Assembly: GCA_937926515.1 (NCBI GenBank)
Contig: CALAZZ010000059.1
Location: 1 to 13,623 of the forward strand
Origin: an uncultured Bacteroidales bacterium
Lineage (GTDB): Bacteria; Bacteroidota; Bacteroidia; Bacteroidales; F082
DNA length: 13,623 nt
Reading direction: 5' to 3'
Of the stretch, positions 5,595 through 13,269 are shown piece by piece. Numbering within the stretch: position 1 is the first letter of the stretch; the number at the start of each line of letters is the position of its first letter. The translations under genes and the position numbers were made by a program. The notes beneath the pieces are model-generated. The model saw only the letters and a list, made by a program, of their open reading frames with translations. It had not been told where the DNA came from and ran no database searches.

Positions 5595-6914
5595 ATGAGC
5601 GAATCAATACTTGAGAAAACATACACTCTTATCACAGACGAGGGGGAAGAGCGCTCCTGCAAAGCCATTTCAGAGGAAGCCTGCAGGGAAGTGCCGGGAA
5701 ATTTCTTGAAGAATATCGTAACCGGTGCATTTACCAAGCTGGCAGAACAGCTCGTCAGCCCCGGCACTACCTTGCCATGGATATTCAGTGCTTTGGGTGT
5801 TCCGGGAGGACTGGCCGGTGCTTTAGTTCCTATTAAAGATGCCGGATCGTTGTTACCACAATTGATCGTTTCGGCCAGGATCAGGTCATTTGCAGTGCGC
5901 AAGTGGTTCTGGGTAGTTCCGGCAATGGTGCAAAGCCTGGCACTATTCGCAATGGCTTTCGTAGTGCTTCATACCAGGTCGCTAACCTCAGGTCTCCTTA
6001 TCCTCACACTATTACTGCTTTTCAATATGGCAAGTGGTGTGGCCAGCCTGGCATTCAAAGATGTGGTTGCCAAAACCATAGCCAAAGGCAAACGGGGGCA
6101 GCTTTTGGCCCTGAGGGCAAGTATTGGAGGTGTGCTAACGCTGATAGCAGGACTTTGGCTTTTTACCTCAATCAAAGGTGCAGATGACCAAACAATATTT
6201 TTCCGGATCATCGCTGTTGCAGCGCTGTTATGGTTGATGGCTTCGATCGTTTTTGCCCTGATCAAAGAAGACCGGGGTGCAACCGAAGGGGGTAAAACAC
6301 CGGTCAAAGAAGTCAAGCATGCGTGGCATTTTTTTATTAATGATACTAACCTTCGTAATTTTATCTTCACTCGTGGCTTATTAATGGCCATACCCCTGGC
6401 CCAACCTTTCTTTATTGTTCTAGGCAAAGCGGAGTTGGGCAGTAAGGCAACCTCACTTGGTTTGATCGTTGTTGCTGCAGGATTAGCCAATATCATCAGC
6501 AGTCCGTTTTGGGGTAGATTCAGCGACCGGTCAAGCCGTAAACTTATGATTGCCGTTGCCATATTGGGAATCGCTAACATCAGCCTGATGGCCAGTTTCC
6601 CATTGTGGGCTGATCCTTTCCGTAACATATATACCTTCTCAATACTGCTACTGATACAGGTGATGGCTCATGCAGGTGCACGGCTTAGCCGTAAAACCTA
6701 CCTGATTGATTTCGCCCCTGAAAAAGACCGTTCGCTTTATGTGTCGCTTGCCAATACCATGATCGGTATATTCACCCTGGTAGCAGCCGGCTTTGGTATT
6801 GTTGCAGCATTCTTTGGAACGCAAACCATGTTGCTTTTCTATGCCGGAGTATTGATGCTATCGATCATGTTCGCATTAAAACTGAAAGAAGTGCAGGTTA
6901 CTCATAATAATTAA
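5595..6914 (+). CDS. MFS transporter
   Basis: 439 aa from the ATG at 5595. An in-frame TTG at 5532 would add 21 residues that do not look like a signal or a helix. The N-terminal 50 or so residues are charged and cytoplasmic (MSESILEKTYTLITDEGEER...). About 12 hydrophobic helices follow in two sets of six, separated by a charged central loop (IKEDRGATEGGKTPVKEVKHAW, about 223-244). The second half has the MFS motif-A signature GRFSDRSSRK at 307-316; in the first half the equivalent loop (AFKDVVAKTIAKGKRGQ) is divergent. This is an inner-membrane secondary transporter; substrate and direction are not readable. The nearest plus-strand neighbour is the sensor kinase gene 126 nt downstream, which has its own promoter, so a functional link is possible but unproven. 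Confidence 0.88.
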   Translation: MSESILEKTYTLITDEGEERSCKAISEEACREVPGNFLKNIVTGAFTKLAEQLVSPGTTLPWIFSALGVPGGLAGALVPIKDAGSLLPQLIVSARIRSFAVRKWFWVVPAMVQSLALFAMAFVVLHTRSLTSGLLILTLLLLFNMASGVASLAFKDVVAKTIAKGKRGQLLALRASIGGVLTLIAGLWLFTSIKGADDQTIFFRIIAVAALLWLMASIVFALIKEDRGATEGGKTPVKEVKHAWHFFINDTNLRNFIFTRGLLMAIPLAQPFFIVLGKAELGSKATSLGLIVVAAGLANIISSPFWGRFSDRSSRKLMIAVAILGIANISLMASFPLWADPFRNIYTFSILLLIQVMAHAGARLSRKTYLIDFAPEKDRSLYVSLANTMIGIFTLVAAGFGIVAAFFGTQTMLLFYAGVLMLSIMFALKLKEVQVTHNN

Positions 6915-6988
6915 GCCGTGATTGGGATTCAACTTACTTAACAATTCCACGCGATACCGAGGCCAGCTTAATCCAAACGATATTTTTT

Positions 6989-7020
6989 TTTGAGCAGTTC
7001 GACAAATCTGCTAGTTTTGC
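6989..7020 (+). promoter_or_regulatory. Promoter of the two-component operon
   Basis: TTTG (6989-6992, at the end of a nine-T run), 19 bp, TAGTTTTG (7012-7019), then C: a full match to the Bacteroidota TTTG-N19-TAnnTTTG(Y) promoter. Transcription would start near 7024-7027, only about 15 nt before the TTG at 7041. It lies inside the longest open frame, so it sets an upper limit on where translation can begin. Confidence 0.68.
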
Positions 7021-7040
7021 CTGATAAACAACTGCGGGCT

Positions 7041-8867
7041 TTGAAACCATTATTATTGTCCTTACTCAGTATCTTTATTATTTTTTATGCTTTGCACGCA
7101 AAGACATCAAACGCTATTACTGATAGTTTGAAGTCCCTGCTGTTACATGCCGGTGACAGCTCCCGTGTAGAGCTACTGCTTGAATTGTCGAACCATGTGT
7201 TGCGCAACGACCCACAACAAGCCATTGACTATCTTGATGAAGCCTTGAACATTTCAATTGGAATCAAGGATTCGTTACTCATGTCGAAAAGTTACAGCCA
7301 AACAGGGGTTTATTACAAAAACAAGGGTGATTACCCCAAGGCCCTCACCTATCATTTCAAATCGAAGGAGATCAATGAACGCCTGGGACATCGACCTGCG
7401 CTGGCATCCAACTACAATGATATAGGAATCATCTACAAAACCATGCGGGAGTACGACAATGCACTCGCATACTACCGCAGATCGAACGCCATATGTATTG
7501 ACCTTGGCATGACCCGGGGTATAGTTATGACGCTTAATAATATAGGGACAATATATGAAGCACAGGGCCAAAGTGATGAAGCTATTATTTACTACCAGCA
7601 AGCCTATGAAAATGCAGTCGAATTTAATATACTGGGCGGACAAGCCATCACACTAAACAACCTGGGTGATATCTATGCGGCAATAGGGGATTCATACAAA
7701 GCCAGACAACACTTTAAACAAGCAGCGGCTATTGATTTCAAGACAGGTGATATGTTCGGACATCTGTACTCGCTGCTGAATGTGGCTGCTACCTTTATCG
7801 GAACAAGTGAATATGATAGTTCGTTGCATTACTACCAGAAAGCAGAAAACCTGGCTCATGAACTTGGTTCGGCTCAGCATATGATCCACGTTTATGCTGG
7901 AAAAACCAGACTGTTTCAGCAACAGGGAGACTACAAAACCGCATTCGAACAACTGCAATTATTCAAGCATTACCAGGATTCAGTATACAATGAAACACGG
8001 GCCCAGCAATTGGCAGAAGCCGAAAAGCGGTATGAAGCCGATAAAAAAGACCGTGAGATCAGGATGCTCAGGCAAGAGCAGATGATCAAAGACCTGGAGC
8101 TGGATCAGCACCGGGCCGAACGTACCGCACTTATAAGCGCCATGATCCTGATTGCCTTCATTCTGATTTATCTTTACAACAGACACCGGCAAAGACAAAA
8201 AGCAGAACTCAACAAACAAATGATCCGGCAAAAGGAGCTCTATTTAAAAGCTATAGTTGAAACACAGGAGCAGGAACGAAAACGCATAGCCAAAGACCTG
8301 CATGATGGAGTGGGTCAGACCTTATCAGGCGTAAAACTCAATATGGATAATATTCTCAAACAAGTTGAACAAATCCCTGAGGATGAAGCAATACGCTTAA
8401 AGGAGCTTGTAAACCATATTGATGAGGCCTGCCTGGAAGTGAGGTCGATCTCGCATCAGATGATGCCCAAAGTACTTCAGGAAGATGGCCTCATCCCTGC
8501 CATTCAGGATATGCTTGAAAAATCATTCCGCCATAGTTCAATTACATATAATTTTGAACACCATGGACTTAATGGCAGGCTTGATGAGAACATTGAAATT
8601 GGGCTTTACCGTATCTGTCAGGAACTTGTCAATAATGTGATCAAACATTCAGGTGCCTCAGATGTGCAGGTACAACTGATGAGGAAATCAGGATTAGTGT
8701 TGTTGTTGGTTGAAGACAACGGAAAAGGGTTTATTAATGAAAGCCTCAGGGAGAAAGGTATAGGTCTGATGAATATCAATAGCCGTGTGGAAACAATAAA
8801 CGGTGAATTCAATATTGAACCCAGCCCCCTAAGTGGCACATTAGCAACAATTAGAATTCCAATATAA
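7041..8867 (+). CDS. TPR-containing sensor histidine kinase (NarL-type, HisKA_3)
   Basis: 608 aa with start TTG at 7041. The first in-frame ATG is about 80 codons later, inside the repeats, and the promoter at 6989-7020 excludes the earlier TTG at 6990. Order: signal or signal-anchor (LKPLLLSLLSIFIIFYALHA); periplasmic TPR array about 80-318, with clear copies NYNDIGIIYKTMREYDNALA, TLNNIGTIYEAQGQSDEAI and TLNNLGDIYAAIGDSYKAR; coiled coil about 318-355; one transmembrane helix about 362-379; HisKA_3 dimerisation domain with phosphoacceptor H421 in RIAKDLHDGVGQ; HATPase with N box QELVNNVIKHS (527-537), G1 VEDNGKGF (557-564) and G2 GIGLMNINSR (573-582). All catalytic motifs are intact. It should phosphorylate the response regulator encoded 5 nt downstream. 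The signal sensed is unknown; the TPRs suggest a protein or peptide ligand. Confidence 0.92.
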   Translation: MKPLLLSLLSIFIIFYALHAKTSNAITDSLKSLLLHAGDSSRVELLLELSNHVLRNDPQQAIDYLDEALNISIGIKDSLLMSKSYSQTGVYYKNKGDYPKALTYHFKSKEINERLGHRPALASNYNDIGIIYKTMREYDNALAYYRRSNAICIDLGMTRGIVMTLNNIGTIYEAQGQSDEAIIYYQQAYENAVEFNILGGQAITLNNLGDIYAAIGDSYKARQHFKQAAAIDFKTGDMFGHLYSLLNVAATFIGTSEYDSSLHYYQKAENLAHELGSAQHMIHVYAGKTRLFQQQGDYKTAFEQLQLFKHYQDSVYNETRAQQLAEAEKRYEADKKDREIRMLRQEQMIKDLELDQHRAERTALISAMILIAFILIYLYNRHRQRQKAELNKQMIRQKELYLKAIVETQEQERKRIAKDLHDGVGQTLSGVKLNMDNILKQVEQIPEDEAIRLKELVNHIDEACLEVRSISHQMMPKVLQEDGLIPAIQDMLEKSFRHSSITYNFEHHGLNGRLDENIEIGLYRICQELVNNVIKHSGASDVQVQLMRKSGLVLLLVEDNGKGFINESLREKGIGLMNINSRVETINGEFNIEPSPLSGTLATIRIPI

Positions 8868-8872
8868 CAAAC

Positions 8873-9517
8873 ATGACCAGGTTAATCATTGCCGACGATC
8901 ATCAGCTCGTGGCCGAGGGGCTGAAATCCATCATCGAATCAGTTGATGAAAACAAGGTTATTGCAATGGCTGCAAACGGAAAAGAGCTATTAAAACAACT
9001 CGAAGTAATTGACACCGACCTGATACTCCTCGATATTGATATGCCTGTAATGAATGGCATCGAAGCAATGCAACATATTCGCAAAAGCCATCCTGACATC
9101 AAAGTGATAGTGCTGAGCATGCACGAAGAAAAAAGCCTGGTAAAAAAATTCACAGATATGGGAGCCATGGGTTTTCTGATCAAAAATACCGATCAGGATG
9201 AGCTTTTGCTTGCAATAAAAAGAGTGATCGGAGGTGGGAAGTATTTTTCCAGTTCGCTCACTATGAATATGATTGGAGGTTCAGTAGCATCCAGCAGCAC
9301 TGCCTTTTATGATGCGCACAAAGCCTCACTAACCGAGCGAGAGATTGAAATACTGAAGCTTATCGCCGAAGGTTACTCCAACAAGGAAATTGGAGACAAA
9401 CTGTTCATCAGCCACCGTACCGTTGATACGCACCGCACCAATCTCATGAAAAAGCTGGAAGTGAACAACATCGCAGGATTGATCCGCTATGCCATTAAAA
9501 GCGGTTTTGTACATTAA
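8873..9517 (+). CDS. NarL/LuxR-family response regulator
   Basis: 214 aa, ATG at 8873, 5 nt after the kinase stop, so certainly co-transcribed. Receiver domain 1 to about 120: acidic pair D8-D9 (IIADDHQ), phosphoacceptor D54 (LILLDIDMP), switch Ser82 (VLSMH) and Lys104 (FLIKN). A linker follows to about 150, then a LuxR-type HTH at 152-214 (LTEREIEILKLIAEGYSNKE, then FISHRTVDTHRTNLMKKL). All phosphorylation residues are present. It is the cognate partner of the upstream kinase. Target promoters are unknown; LuxR-type proteins bind inverted rather than 11-bp direct repeats, so it is not the expected reader of the arrays at 624-667 and 1877-1942. Confidence 0.95.
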   Translation: MTRLIIADDHQLVAEGLKSIIESVDENKVIAMAANGKELLKQLEVIDTDLILLDIDMPVMNGIEAMQHIRKSHPDIKVIVLSMHEEKSLVKKFTDMGAMGFLIKNTDQDELLLAIKRVIGGGKYFSSSLTMNMIGGSVASSSTAFYDAHKASLTEREIEILKLIAEGYSNKEIGDKLFISHRTVDTHRTNLMKKLEVNNIAGLIRYAIKSGFVH

Positions 9518-9549
9518 TTTGACCAGTCAAGATAATTATTATACCTTTG
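9518..9549 (+). promoter_or_regulatory. Promoter of the TPP-riboswitch transcript
   Basis: TTTG (9518-9521), 20 bp, TACCTTTG (9542-9549) then T: a full consensus match. It begins one base after the response-regulator stop codon. Transcription would start at about 9554-9557, just ahead of the aptamer. Confidence 0.75.
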
Positions 9550-9557
9550 TATTGCTA

Positions 9558-9656
9558 ATACCAATAGGGGTGCCTATGCTGTCAACAGACGGTAATATTA
9601 AGGGCTGAGATCATACCCTTTGAACCTGATCCGGGTAATGCCGGCGAAGGGAATAA
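9558..9656 (+). ncRNA. TPP riboswitch (THI element)
   Basis: All conserved TPP-aptamer segments are present in order: GGGGTGCC (9567-9574); a P3 arm containing the hairpin CTGTC-AACA-GACGG (9579-9592); the pyrimidine-sensing GGCTGAGA (9603-9610); ACCC (9615-9618), pairing back to GGGGT; CCTGATC (9625-9631); and GGGTAATGCCGGCGAAGGGAA (beginning 9633), the P5 and pyrophosphate-sensing part. P1 is not clear: CTAATACC against GGAATAAG pairs with two mismatches. The element binds thiamin pyrophosphate and normally lowers expression of the downstream gene when TPP is plentiful. It lies 60 nt upstream of the TonB-dependent receptor start. Confidence 0.95.
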
Positions 9657-9678
9657 GACCAGCGATCGGCTTTCCTCT

Positions 9679-9710
9679 ATTGATTTAAATGTTTAACCTT
9701 TTAAATCAAT
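9679..9710 (+). promoter_or_regulatory. AT-rich hairpin before the start codon (possible expression platform)
   Basis: Perfect 11-bp inverted repeat (arms 9679-9689 and 9700-9710, arm sequence ATTGATTTAAA) with a 10-nt loop, ending 5 nt before the ATG at 9716. There is no T-run after it, so it is not an intrinsic terminator. Position suggests control of ribosome access. Bacteroidota initiation regions are usually unstructured and A/T-rich, so a stem here should matter. Coupling to the aptamer is inference. Confidence 0.55.
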
Positions 9711-9715
9711 GAGTC

Positions 9716-12136
9716 ATGAAAAAAATTCTCATCATTGTAATGGCATTGTCGCCATTGTTCTCGTTCGCCCAGTACTCACTGAGCGGAACCATCAGGTCTG
9801 CAGATGATGGCCAGGCCTTGCCAGGAGCTCACATCACCATCATTGAAAAAAACTGGTCAACAGTAAGCGATGCGAACGGAGATTTCAGCTTCGTCAGGCT
9901 GGAACAGGGCAATTATACCATTCGAGTTAGTTTCCTGGGATTCGAAACCACCACCAGAAACATCCCACTAACCCATGACCAACAATTTGAAGTAGTCCTT
10001 GAAACTGCTTCATACCTTAGTGAAGAAGTCATTGTTAGTGCCAGCAGGGCAACCCACAATTCGCCCTTGACATATAGTCAGGTTGATCAAGACTATATCC
10101 GAAAAAAGAATACCGGTGCAGACCTGCCCTACCTGTTAACCTCCACGCCCTCAGTGGTAGTAACCTCCGACGCCGGGGCCGGAATAGGCTATACGGGCAT
10201 TCGCATACGGGGTACTGACCTTACCCGGATCAATGTAACCATGAACGGTATCCCGGTGAATGACCCTGAATCGCATGGCGTTTTCTTTGTAAATATGCCT
10301 GACCTGGCTTCATCCATTGACAATATGCAGATTCAAAGAGGAATAGGCAGCTCCGTAAACGGGGCAGCTGCCTTTGGCGCCAGCATCAACATCAAAACTG
10401 ATCCGCCAAGGAAACAGGCATTCGCCGAGATCAGCTCAGGGGCAGGCTCTTTCAACACCTTCAGAAACACCTTGCAGTTTGGTACCGGGCAAACCCAAAA
10501 AGGATTCTCTTTAGAAGGCAGGCTCTCCAAAATAAGTTCAGATGGATATATTGATCGGGGATGGTCCGATCTGAAATCCTACTATATGGCAGCTTCCTGG
10601 CAAAGCAGCTCCAGTCTGATCAAGCTGATCACCACAAGCGGACTGGAAAAAACCTATCAATCATGGTATGGTATTCCAAAAGATAGCCTGGCTTCAAACA
10701 GGCGATATAACCCCTCGGGCGAAATGTATGATGCCGAGGGCATGCTTACCGGATACTACGACAACCAAACAGATAATTATCAACAAGACTATTATCAGCT
10801 ACACCTGGCACACCGCTTCAACAGGACGATCTTTGCCACTGCCTCAGGTTTTCTGACAAAAGGTCGTGGGTATTACGAAAGCTGGCGCAATAGCGACCGT
10901 TTGAGCAATTATGGATTGCCACCAGTGGAAATGGGTGATCAAACCATAACGCGTAGTGATCTGATACGTCAAAAGTGGCTTGACAATAACTTTTATGGTT
11001 TTAATGCTGCCATTCATTACGAGTTAATCCATACCAATGTTGTTGTAGGTGGAGGATGGAACCGATATGAAGGTGATCACTTTGGTCATGTGGTCTGGGC
11101 GAGATATCCCTCCACCAGCACCCCTGACTGGAAGTATTATGATAATACCGGCACCAAGACAGATTACAACTTGTTCGTGAGGGCTAGCAGACAATTGGCC
11201 TATAGGTTAAACCTTTATCTCGACCTGCAATACAGGAGGCTGGACTATGCCATCCGTGGAATTCATGATGATCTTCGCGACATTACCCAGGAGCATAATT
11301 TTTCATTCTTTAACCCCAAGGCCGGCCTGCATTATAGCATTAGCCAAAAGCATAGTATTTATGCTGCCCTGGGCGCCTCAAACCGCGAGCCTAACCGATC
11401 AGTGTATCGCGACGCTGACCAAGGGCAGGAAATTAACAGCGAACAATTAATTGACCTGGAGCTGGGCTATCGCTTTCATCAGCAGCAATGGCTCATCGAA
11501 GCCAATCTCTATAATATGGACTACAAAAACCAGCTGGTGCTCACAGGCGAGATCAACCAAACAGGTGCAGCCATTATGACCAACGTTCCAAAAAGCTACA
11601 GGCGAGGTATTGAAATAAACGCACAATACCAGGCTGGGAATAAGCTTTCAATAAACGGAAACATGAGCCTAAGCAGCAATAAAATAATAGACTTTGTAGA
11701 ATATGTTGACAACTGGAACTACTGGGATAATCCTGATGAAGAACCCTATCAGTATATTTATAATTTGGGCGATACCGACATATCATTCTCTCCCAATATT
11801 GTTGCAGGCGGCCAACTGAGCTATGCTCCATTTGGAGGTGCTTTGATCAATCTGACTACAAATCATGTCGGCAGGCAATATCTTGACAACACCTCCAACA
11901 AAGAACGCAGCATTGACCCTTACACGGTTAGCAACCTGATGTTGGCATATGATATACCGGCAAAATGGTTTGAAAATATGAGCCTTACTCTGCATCTCAA
12001 CAATATATTCAACCAACAATATGAAGCGAATGGATGGGTATACCGCTATATTTACAACGGCGAGCCCTATGTGATGGATGGCTATTTCCCACAAGCCGGT
12101 TTCCACTGGATGGCCGGCCTCAGGCTAGGACTTTAA
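9716..12136 (+). CDS. TonB-dependent outer-membrane receptor, probably for thiamin or its phosphates
   Basis: 806 aa, ATG at 9716. Order: signal peptide 1-19 (MKKILIIVMALSPLFSFA, Q); carboxypeptidase-like regulatory domain about 20-97 (SLSGTIRSADDGQALPGAHI); TonB-box-like EEVIVSASR at 103-111; plug domain about 115-230 (GIRIRGTDLTRINVTMNGIP, then QIQRGIGSSVNGAAAFGASI); a 22-strand-type barrel to residue 806 (final strand AGFHWMAGLRLGL). It takes up a bulky ligand across the outer membrane using TonB energy. Ligand assignment rests on the TPP riboswitch in its leader; thiamin-regulated receptors of this kind are known in Bacteroidota. The inner-membrane transporter pnuT and the thiamin pyrophosphokinase gene that can accompany such receptors are not here: the next gene converges after 14 bp. 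No large deletions or frameshifts are seen. Confidence 0.93.
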   Translation: MKKILIIVMALSPLFSFAQYSLSGTIRSADDGQALPGAHITIIEKNWSTVSDANGDFSFVRLEQGNYTIRVSFLGFETTTRNIPLTHDQQFEVVLETASYLSEEVIVSASRATHNSPLTYSQVDQDYIRKKNTGADLPYLLTSTPSVVVTSDAGAGIGYTGIRIRGTDLTRINVTMNGIPVNDPESHGVFFVNMPDLASSIDNMQIQRGIGSSVNGAAAFGASINIKTDPPRKQAFAEISSGAGSFNTFRNTLQFGTGQTQKGFSLEGRLSKISSDGYIDRGWSDLKSYYMAASWQSSSSLIKLITTSGLEKTYQSWYGIPKDSLASNRRYNPSGEMYDAEGMLTGYYDNQTDNYQQDYYQLHLAHRFNRTIFATASGFLTKGRGYYESWRNSDRLSNYGLPPVEMGDQTITRSDLIRQKWLDNNFYGFNAAIHYELIHTNVVVGGGWNRYEGDHFGHVVWARYPSTSTPDWKYYDNTGTKTDYNLFVRASRQLAYRLNLYLDLQYRRLDYAIRGIHDDLRDITQEHNFSFFNPKAGLHYSISQKHSIYAALGASNREPNRSVYRDADQGQEINSEQLIDLELGYRFHQQQWLIEANLYNMDYKNQLVLTGEINQTGAAIMTNVPKSYRRGIEINAQYQAGNKLSINGNMSLSSNKIIDFVEYVDNWNYWDNPDEEPYQYIYNLGDTDISFSPNIVAGGQLSYAPFGGALINLTTNHVGRQYLDNTSNKERSIDPYTVSNLMLAYDIPAKWFENMSLTLHLNNIFNQQYEANGWVYRYIYNGEPYVMDGYFPQAGFHWMAGLRLGL

Positions 12137-12150
12137 AATCGCTGTTTTGG

Positions 12151-12954
12151 TTAGGCCGGAGGCAAACATGCTATAATACGTAAAGGCGCCCCGCTTCCAC
12201 CCTTTATTTTCATGGGTAAAGCAATGATCCATGAACCTTTGGGTGGCAGCAGATCCAGATTCATCACGTTTTCATATACAGTCACTTCATGTGGAAAAAG
12301 GATGCGATGTGCCATGAAATCTTTGGATTGGCCATAGTCGATGCTTGGTGTATCCAGCCCCACAGCATTTATCGTGCGCTCATCCACAAGCCACTGTGCT
12401 GCATCAGGATGAAGCCCGGGAAAATGGAGGTTATCAACACCCTCCTGGCCTGTTAGTGAAGTACCTGCATACATCTCTTTGTCCGGGTAATACTGAGCCA
12501 TTCCTGTATTGAGAAGGATTATGGCATGCTCAGGTATGCGTCCATGCTGTGCTTCCCAGTCTAAAAAATCTTGAGTTGAGACAAGATAATCGCGGTTGTT
12601 GGCCACCTTTGCCTTCACATCAATTACAACGCCCTCCCCCATCAACTTGTTCAGGTTGATCTGCTCCACGGTTTTACCCCCTTCGGCAAAATGAATGGGC
12701 GCATCAAAATGGGTACCACCGTGCTCCTCAGCGCTGTACTTAAAAGAAGCATAATAGTATCCCTTTTCAGTTATACCTTCAAAAACAGTGTCATGCTTAA
12801 AAGGGATATTCGTCGGCCAGTACACCGCTTCTTCATCAAATGCCCAGGTGAGATCAACCCATTGAGCCTCTGCAAACAGTGCGAGGTGATCGTGCTCATG
12901 ATGGCATGAAGCCATGGCCATAAAAAGTATAAGAATCAAAGACAGGTATTTCAT
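12151..12954 (-). CDS. Cyclase-family (kynurenine formamidase-like) lipoprotein
   Basis: 267 aa, ATG at 12952-12954. Residues 1-17 are a lipoprotein signal (MKYLSLILILFMAMASC, anchor C17), followed by a His-rich HHEHDH stretch. The rest is a cyclase/KynB-like metal hydrolase domain with the family motif at 78-89: H78-G-G-T-H82-F-D84-A-P-I-H88-F. The later metal and catalytic pair is probably H216 and E228, separated by 12 residues as in KynB. Family members hydrolyse amide or cyclic ester bonds (N-formylkynurenine, isatin and others), but are usually soluble cytoplasmic proteins of about 210 aa; this one is exported and membrane-anchored, so its substrate is probably not intracellular kynurenine. 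It stands alone, convergent with the thiamin receptor (14 bp between stops), with no kyn genes nearby. No clear promoter or terminator was found. Confidence 0.88.
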   Translation of the reverse strand: MKYLSLILILFMAMASCHHEHDHLALFAEAQWVDLTWAFDEEAVYWPTNIPFKHDTVFEGITEKGYYYASFKYSAEEHGGTHFDAPIHFAEGGKTVEQINLNKLMGEGVVIDVKAKVANNRDYLVSTQDFLDWEAQHGRIPEHAIILLNTGMAQYYPDKEMYAGTSLTGQEGVDNLHFPGLHPDAAQWLVDERTINAVGLDTPSIDYGQSKDFMAHRILFPHEVTVYENVMNLDLLPPKGSWIIALPMKIKGGSGAPLRIIACLPPA

Positions 12955-13269
12955 ATCAATTGTTTTTATTAGTTAATAATAATGGCTAAGAGGTTGGTCA
13001 GTCTACCCCTGTTTTAAGATGTCTCACCGGAACGAAAGAAATTGGATGCCCCAGCTAATAGTGATCATAAAAAGCTCTTGCAGATTCAATTCCCTGTCTG
13101 GCAGACAAGCTGACAAATGTAGGAGATCGGTTTCATATTGTCAATATAAAATTTAATTTCACAAGAAGGACAAGGTATAGAAATGATTTCGTAAATCAGA
13201 TAAGTTAAATAATTGAGCTGATGAAAGGAAGAAAATTAATACTTTTAGACCCTAACCAAAAAGTAATTT
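12955..13269. other. Non-coding region between cyclase and DUF1801 genes (315 bp)
   Basis: No credible gene. It should contain both divergent promoters, but neither matches the consensus well. The best candidate for the plus strand is TACTTTTA (13240-13247), 23 nt before the ATG, without a correctly spaced TTTG. It also holds an odd-centred perfect inverted repeat, TGTCTG-G-CAGACA (13095-13107), which could be an operator or the remnant of a dispersed repeat. Confidence 0.45.

Noticed and set aside
5453..5902. Minus-strand open frame of 149 codons
   Set aside because: Antisense to the start of the MFS gene, overlaps the barrel-protein start, and its translation shows no domain or signal.
5969..6628. 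Minus-strand open frame of 219 codons
   Set aside because: Fully antisense to transmembrane helices of the MFS gene; composition is what the reverse of a hydrophobic gene gives.
6915..6991. Terminator for the MFS gene ending in the nine-T run
   Set aside because: The only complementary arms (TTGGGATT and AATCCAA) are imperfect and more than 40 nt apart; the T-run is better explained as part of the next promoter.
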